A stretch of DNA of 64,000 bases from Elmis aenea (Eukaryota > Arthropoda > Insecta > Coleoptera > Elmidae): NCBI GenBank assembly GCA_947652605.1, contig OX393578.1, positions 61,263,415 to 61,327,414 on the forward strand, written 5' to 3'. The notes beneath the pieces are model-generated. The model was given only the letters and a program-made list of their open reading frames with translations, did not search any database and was not told the origin of the DNA. A program made the translations under genes and the position numbers. Of this stretch, positions 9,641-22,500 are shown piece after piece; within the stretch, counting starts at the first letter, position 1, and the number at the start of each line of letters is the position of its first letter.

Positions 9641-12520
9641 GAGGACAGAACGAAGAAGATTTACACGCATGCATAGGAAACGACTTGGTCAGCGTAACGT
9701 CGCCTACTACGATAAAACATCGCATCCGGATGTAGATTTATTATGACTTAGGAATTCTTTAAGGATTACTACCAAAAACATTTTGAATAATTGGCAAAAT
9801 TTGCATTACAAAAACGGAGACGGAATTTATAACTCTGCATATATTTTTTTAGGTACCATCTGATTCCAATTTTTTTAACATACCCTCAAGAAACTGTGAG
9901 TTTTATAATAACAATATTAGAATAGAATAGCTGTATTATTGAAAATTACCATTTTTTTGTCTTATTGTAAAAAAAAATCCCTAAAACTATAGTCGACAAT
10001 ATAAGTATATAATAATAACCTGTTTCTACGACCACTAACGTAAATGACTCTTACCGTACAGCCTGCATGTCCTTACGCACGGTAAGCAAAAGACACACTT
10101 GTCTAGAAACGCCAAGTAGGCTTAAGTCAAAATTGACAAGATAATGTAATTACATGTGTATATTAGCCAAAAAGTCGTTAAAATCATATTTTGTGATCGT
10201 AGAAAAAGTAAGCTACATAGCACGAGTTATAAAGCAATTAAGCACTCTAGCCGCTACGCCGCTCCGTGCCCAACTTTTCCACTCATGCGTAATATGCTTC
10301 TTACAACTCTTTATTGTAATATACTATGACTATATGAAGAAAACTAATCGTTCTATAATCTTCGGAGTAAAGTTTTTTATTTATAGTTACTCGAGTATTT
10401 TTATTAATAAACAACAAACCAGCAACTTAAACACAACTCCGACTAATCACACCACGTCGTAACTGTGTGGTTTATAAAGCAAACTGATATTAAACTGTAC
10501 GTAGTTGTACAACAGAAACTGAGATAATGTAACATCGCTGATGGCATATACACAACAAAGAATGCAGTTTACATATTACAGCTTTAGGAATAGTTTACTT
10601 GAACATAAAACGCAATCTAAGCTTACACTAAACATAAACAACAGAGCACACAAACACAAACACAGTCGTCTAATTCATTACGATACATTAATATTTTGAT
10701 AAACTTTGATGTTTATCATGTACGCCATTAAATTAAACCACAATTACTATACCAGCAAAATCGCTAATGTTATCCTGAAGCAAATAACTTTATTTGCAAA
10801 GACGTATGCTCGTCTTCGTGAACCCATGCACGACTCTTTTGGCGGATAGGATTATGAAAAAGGATATGCAAATTTCTTCACCTGTCCCAATTTTGGACAA
10901 AATTTTGTGCCCAGCAATTTTAAAAAGATTCAAAGTTATATGGGAAATTCTTATAAAGTTTAGAGAGCTGATACAACTCTCAACTTTTTTAAATCCAGGT
11001 AATCGTGGAGGATTACAAGACGAAATTAAAATGAAAACATATTATTATTGGATAACGCGACCATGGACCAAATATTATTGTTGCTAATATGGTATTCGTA
11101 ACGCAAGCATTCGCACCTGTTTCATGCAAGTTTTCAATGTAGTTTAGACGCAGGTGTCTGAATTTTAAATTTTATCAATATTAACGGGTACTTGCCACCT
11201 GGTCCGCAAATTATGCCACAACGATCGGCGAATTCACAGATTTGGGCGAACAAAAAATACCTACAGCGCGATATTTGGGAATAACTTTGCAAAATATATC
11301 TCCGAAATAAAACTTCCGCACAAATATATTCAACCACATTGGCTATCGTTAAAAAACACTCTTCTCGGACTATTTCCACAGCTGTCGTTAAACAAAAACA
11401 CATTTGTTACGTCGCCTCGTAGTGATATAACGCTAAAAGCGGCTATTGAATGAATGCTAACGCCCCCGGCTTTTGTAAACAATAGTTTGAAGGTCGCGTG
11501 TTAGCAGCTTGTGACCCTATTAGTTCCGCAAATGCAAAAATCCATTTAGTTTATGTGGTTGTTTTGCGAACGCGGGCGTCCTGCTAATGTGATACACCAC
11601 ATAAAATAGTGTGATACGCTGCTAACGCTTAGACAGTAATTTTCCTGTGCATAAATTTTTTTACGCGATGCACTGTGCTAATCTGTCCTTAACACGTAAA
11701 GGATTAGTTCGTTAGCATGTGGTTTCGTTAACAAAGTGGACCTTTTTTTAACGCAACAGTAATTAACGAACACTTAAAAAATCGTTTGTGAAATGATACA
11801 TAATTTTAACTTTATCCCAATTATTCGTGCAACAAAAATTACTGTACAGATAATTCTTAATCAGATGACAACACAAGTAAAACTACGTCAAAATAAACGA
11901 ATATTAGACACAAACAATTTCATTTCTGTGAACTTTTACGTATTATGTAAATGATGTAAATATTTAATAAGTAATAATAAAGTAGGCAAATGGTTTTGGC
12001 AAGATAAAATCCCCTAGCCAATACCACTGCAAGAAATAATACAACCCAATTTACACATTCAACCAAAACTTTCTTAATCGATTTGTTACACTAAAAGTGT
12101 GAAAATGAAAGCGATGATTACATCCAACTTAACATTCGGTTATTGACGTTTTATTGTTAGGTTTAACACCAATTTCCCAGCGAACTAGAACATTATGTCT
12201 GCCCTCAATAAACCAAACATGACGTAAGCTATTTGTATTAAAATAATGCATGTTGCACCATTCCCGATTTACTTTTACGATCAAATAAAATATGTTACAT
12301 CGAAAAATGCATTTTTATGGCTTAGGCGAAGTTTTAAAAATTTTATAACCAATAGGTAACTAATTTTTATTAAATTTAAAAATGGTTTTCCAATCTGTGT
12401 AGAGAAAAATATAGTGGTTTATGATTATGTCCGCTATAAACACGATTATATTCATTACTTGTAGGACAATTTCTGATTACAGAAGTGTTGAAAGTACTGC
12501 ATATTTGTGCCCAAGAAAAG
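9641..12520. other. AT-rich sequence; one hairpin, a few low-value open frames
   Basis: CTTACCGT (10050-10057) and ACGGTAAG (10079-10086) form an 8-bp stem. Between about 11450 and 11720 the words GCTAAC/GTTAGC recur on both strands, with TGCTAACG near 11453 and CGTTAGCA near 11711 facing each other. This could be a worn MITE of about 265 bp, but I see no target-site duplication. Open frames at 10154-10462, 10794-11087 and 11134-11403 have no recognisable domain. Confidence 0.35.
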
Positions 12521-12524
12521 TGTG

Positions 12525-12556
12525 ATAACCAACCTCTTTTATTAGAGGTTGGCTAT
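12525..12556. other. Near-perfect 32-nt hairpin
   Basis: CCAACCTCT-TTTATT-AGAGGTTGG forms a perfect 9-bp stem flanked by ATAA and CTAT that extend it with one mismatch. On its own in AT-rich DNA it could be a terminator-like or small-RNA-like fold, or chance. The short arm is below normal miRNA precursor length. Confidence 0.5.
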
Positions 12557-14785
12557 TGTGTTAGATGAGATGACAAAGAAGTTAATTATATTATTTGTAA
12601 CTTTATTTTGTGAACAAATAGACAACACATTTTTAGTAATTATTTTATAGCCCTGCTGCATGTCCATTTAATTAATTAACGAATTGTACATCAAGGGCTC
12701 GACCTTAAAGGTCTTGACTAAATAACTCTAATTAATACGTGACTATTTAGGTAATATTTTCATTTGCCTATAATAGTTCATAATGGCGTTTCATAGTTTC
12801 GTGTTCAAGCAACGTTGAGTTAGTTTTAATGTTGTCTCTTTATTATACGTTTAGTGAGAATTTACTTGAAAACACGAAGAGTCCATTTAAATCTGCCATT
12901 GTTAATTCCTAATGTTATTAAAGGGAATTTCGTGTTATGGGAAGGTGGTAGAGTTGAACTTATCCTGAGGGACGACCTAGGGCCGCTTTCACGAAATGAG
13001 CGTTTGTTATTCGCGATGTTTCTGTACATTTATGTGTGTGTATGCGTGTGTGTAGGCCCCTTTCAACATATACCTATGTTTAAAATTAATTTAGTTTGCA
13101 AAACTTTTAACAAGTTCGGCCTTAGGAGATTTAAGCTGAGGTTTAGTGAACTCGTTCCGTCTTAAACTAGCAGAGAAAAGAATGTGAATTAATAACTGCT
13201 AACATAAATACGATTTATCTTAGCAGTAACAATATAACAATGCATAATCAGTCCACAACCCTTGTTTTTACTTGAAAAAAATCACTTTTCAATTTTTTTA
13301 AAACTCTAAGAATATCTATTACCAATAAACATGTATTATAGAAGAATTGGATAAATAATTTTCGGCTTAGCCTATAAAGGGTGCAAATTTTTATAGGTGG
13401 TCTGTGGTTTTCACCAGCGTCACACTTCACAAGTTTGGCTTTCAAGTTTCACAAAGTTATGTCAAGTAGTTTGCATTCAAAGTTCCGCCAAAAGGAACAA
13501 ATTCTGCGTTTTGTAAATAATAAAAAAGCCGAAGTTCAAGCACTGATAAAATATCTAAGGGTTTATCCCCAATAAAAATAAAGTCTGGGCAAAACTATAC
13601 ATCAGGTGAGCCTTTTCCGAAGGTTTTAATAGCTAGACCATGATTTTCGGACTGCAAACATGGTCGTACAAACACTGAGAATGTAAAACGTTCGAACAGG
13701 CCAAAAACATCCATGATTTTGACAAATTGAAGTGCAACACGATTGATATTTCATACCTGGTTAATTCTTTATTCAATCCAATTTCGATAATCTTCCTGAC
13801 CTGCCCCAATAATCCACTTCCAGGATCCTTAATCCGTTTATTGTGCTTTCCGTCAACTTATACTTCAAAAACTCGAGTGGAATAAATTTGAATACGTACT
13901 TAAAGCAGAGCAAGTTTTATAGACATTCATAACATTTTACAATCATGCAAACTACTTATGTTTTATTAACAGACAACAAGCCAGTAATTACATGTAATTA
14001 TTTACCATCTACTCCAATTTAATTACACAAATACTTGCAATTATGTCTGCTTCAATTAATATTTTACATATAAATTACAGCTACTTAACATCATGTCTGT
14101 CAACTTTATGGATTATTTAATTTTCGATGCATGTTTACCTCGTTATATTTCATCTGTGCCCTAATTAAATGCTCTATAAAAACGAGTAACGTTTTCAATT
14201 ACTTTTGTTCTTTGCGAAAAAGTCAAAGTTCGCTAATTGTACGCCGGAGAAATTAATGATGGCAGGGCATAAAATATTTCTTTAACATTAATCAAGACGA
14301 ATAATTCGCTGTTGTGGGATCGTAAGAAGGATAAAGAGAGTAACACCAGCACACATCTCAGTGTTATACAGGTACCATCAGTCTTCATACAGTGTCTCGG
14401 CTACACAATGCCGTACCGTTATATAATGCAGATATATGATGAGGGAAAGAACAAAAAATAGAGTACAAGCTCTCCAACCATACTCTGCTACCCCTGTTCG
14501 TATTATGCACTTAACACTGGAAAATTGTAATATATTTCCTAGGTGGATACGGTAGATGCCTGATTATTAAAGCTAAACGTATTTGCATTTTAGAGCAACT
14601 ACGTATGAACTCTGAGTTTCCTTGTAAGTAAGGGAAATATCACTAATACAGCCTCTTGGATTATTACGAACAATATTTGAACATAAAAGCCACACGATTC
14701 TTGTAAGGCGCAAAAAAATATACGTTAAAAACGACTAAAAATTATTAATTATACATTGTGAACTTTTTTAAAATTATCTAATTTA
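12557..14785. other. AT-rich sequence; short TG microsatellite
   Basis: An imperfect TG run lies at about 13030-13056 and props open part of the frame at 12854-13165. Another frame at 13381-13575 shows no domain. Otherwise nothing is recognised. Confidence 0.4.
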
Positions 14786-15317
14786 AATAAGACGAAAATT
14801 ATTAAAGTTATGGTTCTAAAATTACCTGTGCATCTTTAGCTAACATAGTCAAAACCGTTTTTGTCCATTTTAGCAAAAGACGCCCAAGCGTCGGTACCTC
14901 TTTTGCATTATATAACGCATATATCGATGATAACAATAATACCGTCAGACATCACCTCGTATAAGAAACAATAATTAGAAAAATTGTTAAAGTCATGGTT
15001 CTAAAATTACCTGGGCATGTTTAGCTAGCATGGTCGAAGCCGTTTTTGTCAATTTTAGCAAAAGACGCCCAAGCGTCGGTACCTCTATTACATTATAATA
15101 CAGCATAAAAGAATTATAGCACGAATACCGTAAGACAACACCCCGTATAAGACACAATAATTGGAAAATTATAAGTCATGGTTCTAAAATTACCTGGGCA
15201 TGTTTAGCTAGCATGGTCAAAGCCATTTTAGTCAATTTTAGCAGGAGACGCCCAAGCGTCGGTACCTCTTTTCCATTATATAACGCACATACGGATGATA
15301 ACATTAACACCGTAAGA
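14786..15317. repeat. Three ~184-bp tandem copies with a conserved hairpin
   Basis: The phrase ATGGTTCTAAAATTACCTG starts at 14810, 14995 and 15178, spaced 185 and 183 bp. Each copy then carries GACGC-CCAA-GCGTC followed by GGTACCTC (hairpins at 14879-14892, 15064-15077 and 15247-15260). That hairpin plus GGTACC is identical in all three copies, while the surrounding sequence has substitutions and small indels. The third copy ends where the next element begins (15318). The retained core could be a transposon end, a protein-binding site or a folded RNA. The family is not recognised. Confidence 0.85.
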
Positions 15318-15569
15318 TAGGTGTTCTATACCAGGAGTCCATGGACTCCCAAGGGTGACGTGGAGCTTCTACAGGGGGTTCTTGTCAAATACAATACCCG
15401 GAAAAATTTGTTGGTGGAAAGCAGGAATCAACAATTTTTACACTAAATATTTTTTACACTGGATGTTTTATGCATAAATTCTTTTGAAATGGACTAATGG
15501 ACCAGAAGTACATGACGCTTCACAGTGAGGCGAAGGGGTACATTGAAGGAAACTGGTTCAGAACCGCTG
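15318..15569. mobile_element. Probable worn hAT-type MITE (~252 bp)
   Basis: The left end TAGGTGTTCTATACCAG and the reverse complement of the right end, CAGCGGTTCTGAACCAG, agree at 12 of 17 positions. The CAGNGGTTCT-AACC style of terminus is typical of Charlie-like hAT elements. The interior is more GC-rich than its surroundings and has no coding trace. No clear 8-bp target-site duplication remains, so the assignment is tentative. Confidence 0.5.
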
Positions 15570-18500
15570 TCCTAAACACTTCCAACACTAATAATTGCAA
15601 TATTTCAGAAAATTCACGAACCTTTATTCTTATACAAAATCAAGGTATTCATATTTTAGTTCATTCCTTTAGTTAAGCGGAGTTGCAGTTAGTCAAAATT
15701 TATGCTAATTTTCTTCACGAATTTTCCCTGAAGTTTTTGGCCTCCCCAAAAACTTGACTGTTGAAAAAACACTTGAGTATTTCCCTCACTGTACAACTTT
15801 TTTACGTCGGCCCAGATTGCAAATGTAAAAATATAAAAACACAATCAACACATTACAGTTTCTCCCCAATATACATCACCAATTTCGCAATATATAAATA
15901 TTAAAGGTGTAAACATTATAACACAAATTTATCCAACAACATTTTTTACTTCCCCAACATTTTCCTGCGTATTCAAATTAACAAACACAGCCCCCGCGGT
16001 TGATTCACCTCGACAACAAAGTGCCATAGCTACCTTTTGTTGGAGCAAATTAACCCCATGATATTCCCGGCACAATTTAAATAATCGAAAATTAATCTAA
16101 CAGACTTACAATGAAACTGTTTACGCAGTTTAATTATATATTGGTAAAATATAACAAATTTTACACCACAGGGTATGGAACGAACTTGGTAAACTTTCGT
16201 TGATTAACTTAATCTAAAGTCGTCTAAATTACAACACGATAGGAACAAATTAACATAACAATAAGAATGAGTATCTACATAATTTTGTATTTTTTAACAA
16301 GAATTGCACTTTCTTCAGAAATTTTTCATTAAGTCTGTTAAATAGGAATTAGTTGTCTATTTGGAATAATTAACTTCTACTTTTGTTGCCTTTAGCAATG
16401 CATGGAAATACGACCTTAGCAAAGAAAATATTTTGTTGCCAACATCGTATGTAATTCTAAAATATTAATTGTAAAAAAAAGTCTTTCGAACAGACTGTAT
16501 CCAGACAGCAAGGTGAACAACTCAAAATATAATTAGCAGAAACTAATCTTGTCGTAGCCGAAGTATTAAGGACTTGCATTTCTGTTTTTGTCTGCGTTAT
16601 AACGTGCAACTCAAATTAAAACTAACGAGGTGTATACAATGATTTCCCCTGTGTCACATTGCGTTCCATCCACCCCTTTAAGAGTCGACAAGACGGTACA
16701 GGATTATTACGTTCCGTGAGAAACTCTACGAAATATATTAATTTTTCCCATGCATTGGTAATTCTGCACATACCCTTACAACGTATTAAAATTTTATTAA
16801 CAACATGCAATGTGATAATATAACGTGAATAGAGTTGGACGACAAAGTTTTAATTATGTATGTATACGAGGTAATAAAATTCTTTATCTAGCTGCACTTT
16901 ACGGATTAAAATCGCGAGCTATAGTTACGATGTAAAGTTCTTATTTAATTTAGTAGTCGTAAAAAGTAAATTAATAAAGGATTATAAATATTTGACCTCA
17001 AATAAAAGAACTACATCGTCAGCCTAGAAAATCAATAAAATGCAACATAAACTGCGTTAACATCAAAACGCAAATATCTGTAGAGATACATAGTTTTAAT
17101 TTCAGTAATTTTTAATATAAGGAAAATGATAGGCAAATTTATTAAAAAGATATATCAAACTGCAATAATATTGGTTGTGAAGCAAAAAAAAAAAAACCAT
17201 AAACATAAAAAATAAAACCGCTGAAAGCAACGCAAGCCAAACCGAAAGGTTAAAATTCAAATAAAGGAATACATTTATATTTCCTGTTCTCCCCGTTTAA
17301 ACCCTGATTTATAACCGTGCAATAAAAATAGCTATTACTACTATGCACGATCTAAAACATTCGTATTTATCAATAAAAAGAAAATCCGCATAGCTAACAC
17401 AAAAATGATACGTGCTTCCAATCTTTCCTTCCAAAAAAAAAAAAAATGCGTCCGGGCTTAAAGAACATTGAACCTCCTGTCTCATCAAACATTCGCAAAA
17501 AACCGCTGCACATTAAATATTTAAGAAGACTTCACATTAAAAACGATGTAACATCGACAAGATTTCTTCTTCATTTAAAAGCCATTAAATGTTTGTGTTC
17601 GACTTGGATTGCTGCTATGAACGTCTGTTAAAGGTTCTCATCAGACTGAGTCAACAATTCTTGATTAAAAATTTATTTCAGATAAACAAAACTTTGCGCT
17701 ATCAGCTGTTGGCGTGGGTTTATCAAGAGTCGAAGATTTTCAAACGAAATTAAAAAGATAAAGCTTAAAAAAGAATGAAAGTAAAGGTTTTAATTTAAGG
17801 AATTATAAGGCTTGCTTTAAAGTTATGTTTAGGGAAAATTAAAAATTAGATCGCACAAACAGAATTAGGATTTGCATAAGTAATAAAAAAAAAATTTCAA
17901 AATATCAGTCGCTTGCCTCTACTAATTTAAGTGTAAATATTGTTCGAAATCTTTTAAAAAACCATATACGTTCATGCATATTCGACGCTCAAAATAGAAG
18001 GGCTTACTTTTAAGTAATCTACCAAGCCATAAAAGAAAGCCAAAATAATTAATAAAATTATCCATTCGCAAAACACAGCCACCACACCCTTTCGCCAACG
18101 TGTGTTTTATCCGTTAAACCAACACGACGTGTCACATTTCATCACCGACAGAAACCACATACACGGGCGGAGTTGATAAATAATAAAAATAATAAAACAT
18201 TAATTTCTTTAATGACTCGACGATCGAAGACAAACACACACGCTATTAATGTCATTTACTTGTAAATACATTATCGTTATTAGTGGTGTAACGTTTCATC
18301 GTTTAACCCAACAGGTTTTCACGACACGTGCGCTGAAAACTTATTAATTATGGGCAGACTTCTTCATTACAAACTATACGCCCGTTCGCGTGCCGACATC
18401 GGGTCAGATTATCCGTCGATGCATTACGTTGTAATTAAAAATCCAAACGAAGAGGAATTATGAAGCAGCACGACAATATTAACTGTTTGATTGTACATCT

Positions 18501-21500
18501 TATCCATATTTTTTTGCTGACGAAGAGAGGTAACTATCGTGAAACTAGTCCAAAAAATATAATGATAAAAAAAGAATAACGTAACTAGGACAAGCAATTT
18601 TTAATTAAACTTTAAAGCAAACACAGAAGCGTATCGGTCAAATAAATAAATCATAGGTCAAACACACCCAAAGACAAATATTTCATAAAATATTGACGTT
18701 AGTGTTCGATAAATTTGTTTGTTTTCCTGCTTACCTGGCGTTATTCGACATTAAACAACATCCATTTAATGGCCAAGCCAGCCGTCTCAGACAGAGGGGT
18801 TAATCACCTCAACAAATTTTCACGAAAGGCCTTAGAAATCCTAATAACTTTAATCATTTCAGGAATTGAACAATTAATAAACCAAAAATAATAATTGTTT
18901 GTATTTATTGAAAGAATAAAAATCGTTTTGACTATCATTGAAACCAAAATCACATATTATTTTCTATATAATTTAATAGCTCCGAGCGTTATTAAGATTT
19001 ATAAAAATGCAGCACATCATAGCTAAGCCCTTTAAAACCACAACCCATTTTTTAAACCTATTAATAGTTAAACATACGCAAAACGGATAAACGACCGCAC
19101 ATTACATTAACAGAGATTACAATATTATTTACCAAACGACAATTAGTAACGTTTTAATTAAATTCGGGATATGGAAATGCATTATTCTACACAAAAAGCG
19201 TCATATACTACAACTAAAATCTACCAAAACCATGCAAAACAGGGTATATCGGTGTAATCAATAAATAACACCAACATTAACAAATAGAGCTTTATTTTGA
19301 ATGGCAAATGTTTACAACATTTAATAGAATGAATACTCCTATACCACGCGAAAATATTCCTAACAATAAGAGTTTTCCACTTCTAGAAAGGCCGAAACTC
19401 AATCTTTAGCGTAAAGACAGATGGCTACAGTATTCTGAGGTGTAAAAGAAATCTTACTGATAAAATATATGCAGAAGAGGTTCATGGTAAAAGAAATTAA
19501 AATTTGGAAATTGTTCTACTAGAGTAAAGACAACAATGTTATTGGCAAAAAAAGTTCCTGCTTTAAATTAAAAAAAAAAAAAACGATTGTTTTTAACATT
19601 TTTATGAAAGGTTTGTAAAAGGGTCAAAAGTGTAACATCTTCACACAATATTAAACAAACAAAAATCGCGTTGAGCTTTTATTTTGTCCTAAAAGTCCGC
19701 TAGTAGTTCGCTACGCGTTGAAAGCTCGCAAAAGGTTACTAGATTTAATGATCCATAAAATACAAAGAATGGGACATGCCATGTTTAATACACTCCATGC
19801 ACTTCTCACAACTTATTAGGCAATATATTTTACCATAACAGCAAACAGCAACGATCTGGCCTCTTAATAAATCTTGATAAATAGTGGCGGGCACGGAAAC
19901 TTCAACAAAATTGGAATGACATGTCGTATAGTGAACCCCCTTCTGCATTATTTTGATTTAATCTCTTTTATCACAGTAATAAAAACTTTTAAAAAGCTCT
20001 TTTTAAGTTATAACACGACACAAATTGCGATGCAGTTTATTTGAAGAATGGAACAGTATACAACATTGTTTTATACGTGTAATAAATACCGTTTTAGGGC
20101 CTTTGTTGAATTAACGCGCAAATTTGCACGTAAACAAATTAAAACCACAAGCGGTTTGATTCAAATTGAGTGGATCGATTGGTTTTACTATTATTTCTGT
20201 TAATTTTCGATTTTAATCGCTTATTTATTAGTTATTTGTTCGTTATACTCCAAGAGATTTTCTTATGGACCTCTACTCTTGCAAATAATTTGCAGAAAAG
20301 CCTGTTTTTTCCTTACGGCAAGTTTCCATCCGTCGAGCGCGATAAAAACCTCCCAAAATATGTTTGAAGAATCTATTAATCATGCTAATTTGTCTTTAAC
20401 AAAATGAATATTCAATCTTTGCTCATTTGCGAGCAAAAACTTCATTAATTCGTCAAGTTGTGTGAACTCGAAGCGCTTTGCTTGGTGTTTAAAACTCTTT
20501 TACTAAAGAAGGATCTAGTTACCGCGGCCTTGAATATTAATTAAATATTAAACGCACAAAAGGCGAAAATTGTTACGTACTTGGAAGTTTTAAAATAAGT
20601 TTGCGTCGAGATGGGTTTTTGTAAAGAAGGAAAAAAAAGTAATTTTTAGTCGCAAGTTTGTGAAACGGAAAAATGTACATTGTAGGGGCTGTGCAAGCGC
20701 CAGAAAGTTAAAAATTAAACATTAAAAACGGTAAGTGATGGTGATAAAATAAATAAATCACAAAAGGACAAACTTTTTGTTGCATTCAATTTATCAAAGC
20801 TTTTACAAGGTAAAATCAGGAATTTTCTTAAGGAAACTTTATATTGCTGTTTAAGATTTATGTTGTCTAGTGACAGGCAGTTGATGTAGACCAAGTTGCA
20901 GTGCATTTAAAGAAAGCTTTTATGTAAAATAATACAGCATTCACTCTTAAATAAAACGTCAGCATAAAATATTTCACATATGCATGTGTTTGACGTTACA
21001 AATAATACACATTGAATAATTCTTATTACAGCTTTTCGTATAAATTATATCGATTCGTTTCTAGTGGCACGCTATTTCTTCGTAAGGAAAACAATGTGAG
21101 CTAAACAAACAACTCTGGAATATGTTTTCTGTGCACACACGTTGCTATAATTTGATTATGACAAATAGAGTCATGAATTTTTAACAATATGTGACCGTAG
21201 CGCTAAAATAATACTAAAAAAATGTAAACTTACGAACAGTGCACGCGTTTTATAAAGTAATTAAATATTTACTCTGCTGTGTTATGAATTTGCTTTGTGT
21301 AAGAGTACAAAGAGCTTTAATGCGGTTAGACCGCGATTTTTTAAATGAGCAATTGAACGGTTTCAGCTACTTATTCGAGTAAAATTCTTGATAAATTAAG
21401 CTGGCCCTGGTATTTTCAGAACACCCAGTTCACAACCCATTTTAAAACTTGAAGTTGTTTATTTTTGCGAAAGCAAATCAAGCTAGGAACAAAAAAAATG

Positions 21501-22129
21501 TATGCATTTTAAGTAAAAGTTTTGTGCAGGGCATAAAAACCTCGTTTTGTTTTCAGCTCATTTTAATTTAACTCCGAACATTCTGTTTGGACAACAAGGA
21601 TTCAGGGCCCAAACAACAATAGAGCCTCGCTCGCCCTATTTACGTTGTCCGAGTCCAGTTCTTGTTAATTATAGATTCAGATAAATAATGAAAGCATCTG
21701 CTCGTTACAATGCGAAACGGTTGCTTATTTCAAATATTGAAGACCTTTTAGTTGATTGAGTTAGCTTTAATTAGTACGGTCGTTGGCTGCAAGGCTGTCA
21801 ACGCTCGCTTATTCTGTTGTTTTAAAGGGTACAGTGTCGAAATTATTCGTTTTCATAATGTTGCTTGTCTTTTATAACTTGACTGTTATCGAATGCTTAA
21901 CATGGCGCAAGCTTCATTATCATTAGGGAAGATATTTTTATATCTTTACAGAGTGATTCGTTTTTTGATGTCCACCATTGTAAACTCGTCTATTATAATA
22001 ACTGAAAAGTAGTTTACATTTTTAGATGAAAACATTTTTAAAAAAAGATCCCATACGAAAAGGCAAACTTGATCATGGTCCAATAGGGACAAACGCCTGA
22101 TAAAAAAATCTAATTAAATCAAAATATAA
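15570..22129. other. Long AT-rich stretch without recognised features
   Basis: No transposon protein trace, tandem repeat or conserved motif was found by eye. Short open frames (16622-16810 minus, 17446-17631 plus, 19745-19948 minus, 20170-20367 plus, 20715-20906 minus) lack recognisable domains. The one at 19745-19948 is Cys-rich (VCC, SCEKCMEC) and follows an AG dinucleotide, so it is the only one I would test as an exon. I cannot support calling it one. Confidence 0.35.
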
Positions 22130-22500
22130 ATCCTAAAAAATGCCCTGATAAATGATCTATAGTTTTGAGGATGAGTATTATTTCCCTTTCCCCCTTTCGG
22201 GTTCCTGTACTGCGACCTATTGGTCTATCTTACCCTCTAATGATAGCCCCTTAAAGAAGTCCTGTGTTTTTGAAAAACTCCAGGATTTTCTTTAAGGGTG
22301 TTTTCTTAACTCTTCTTGGTTGGCTTTTTCCATCCCTAGAAGTCTACGCCGATAGTGTATGAATCCTTCACACTGACATATTACGTGGAGAAGTTTCTTC
22401 CCCCTCTGCATGTGTCGGTCTCTGAGAGCCCTATTATGCAAAAGTGTTTGTTTAACCCACAGTGTCCTGTGACGAGTCAAAATATGACGTGGGTCAAGTA
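22130..22500 (-). pseudogene. LINE 3'-end relic (C-terminal His/Cys tail)
   Basis: On the minus strand 22480 to 22292 reads TRHRTLWVKQTLLHNRALRD, then KKLLHVICQCEGFIHYRRRL, then LGMEKANQEELRKHP. Downstream it continues LKKILEFFKNTGLL before a stop near 22230. The pattern (H near the start, a degraded Cys/His cluster with LHVICQC, then YRRRLLG, then an FVK/FFKNTGLL ending) matches the C-terminal tail of I/R1/Jockey-type insect LINE polyproteins. Upstream enzymatic domains are absent, so it is a short 5'-truncated insertion. It is a different lineage from the relics at 8.1 and 26-28 kb, which carry GHxxRM-type tails. The clade is uncertain. Confidence 0.7.

Noticed and set aside
11450..11720. 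MITE bounded by TGCTAACG/CGTTAGCA
   Set aside because: The arms are only 8 bp, no target-site duplication is visible, and the GCTAAC word occurs several other times in between.
12854..13165. 103-codon open frame
   Set aside because: It is partly created by the TG microsatellite (YVCVCVCV), with no domain or splice support.
14520..14640. Second mariner copy (minus strand RHLPYPP near 14550)
   Set aside because: Only about seven codons resemble the PHPPYSPDL block. The flanking translation shows no catalytic motifs or further similarity.
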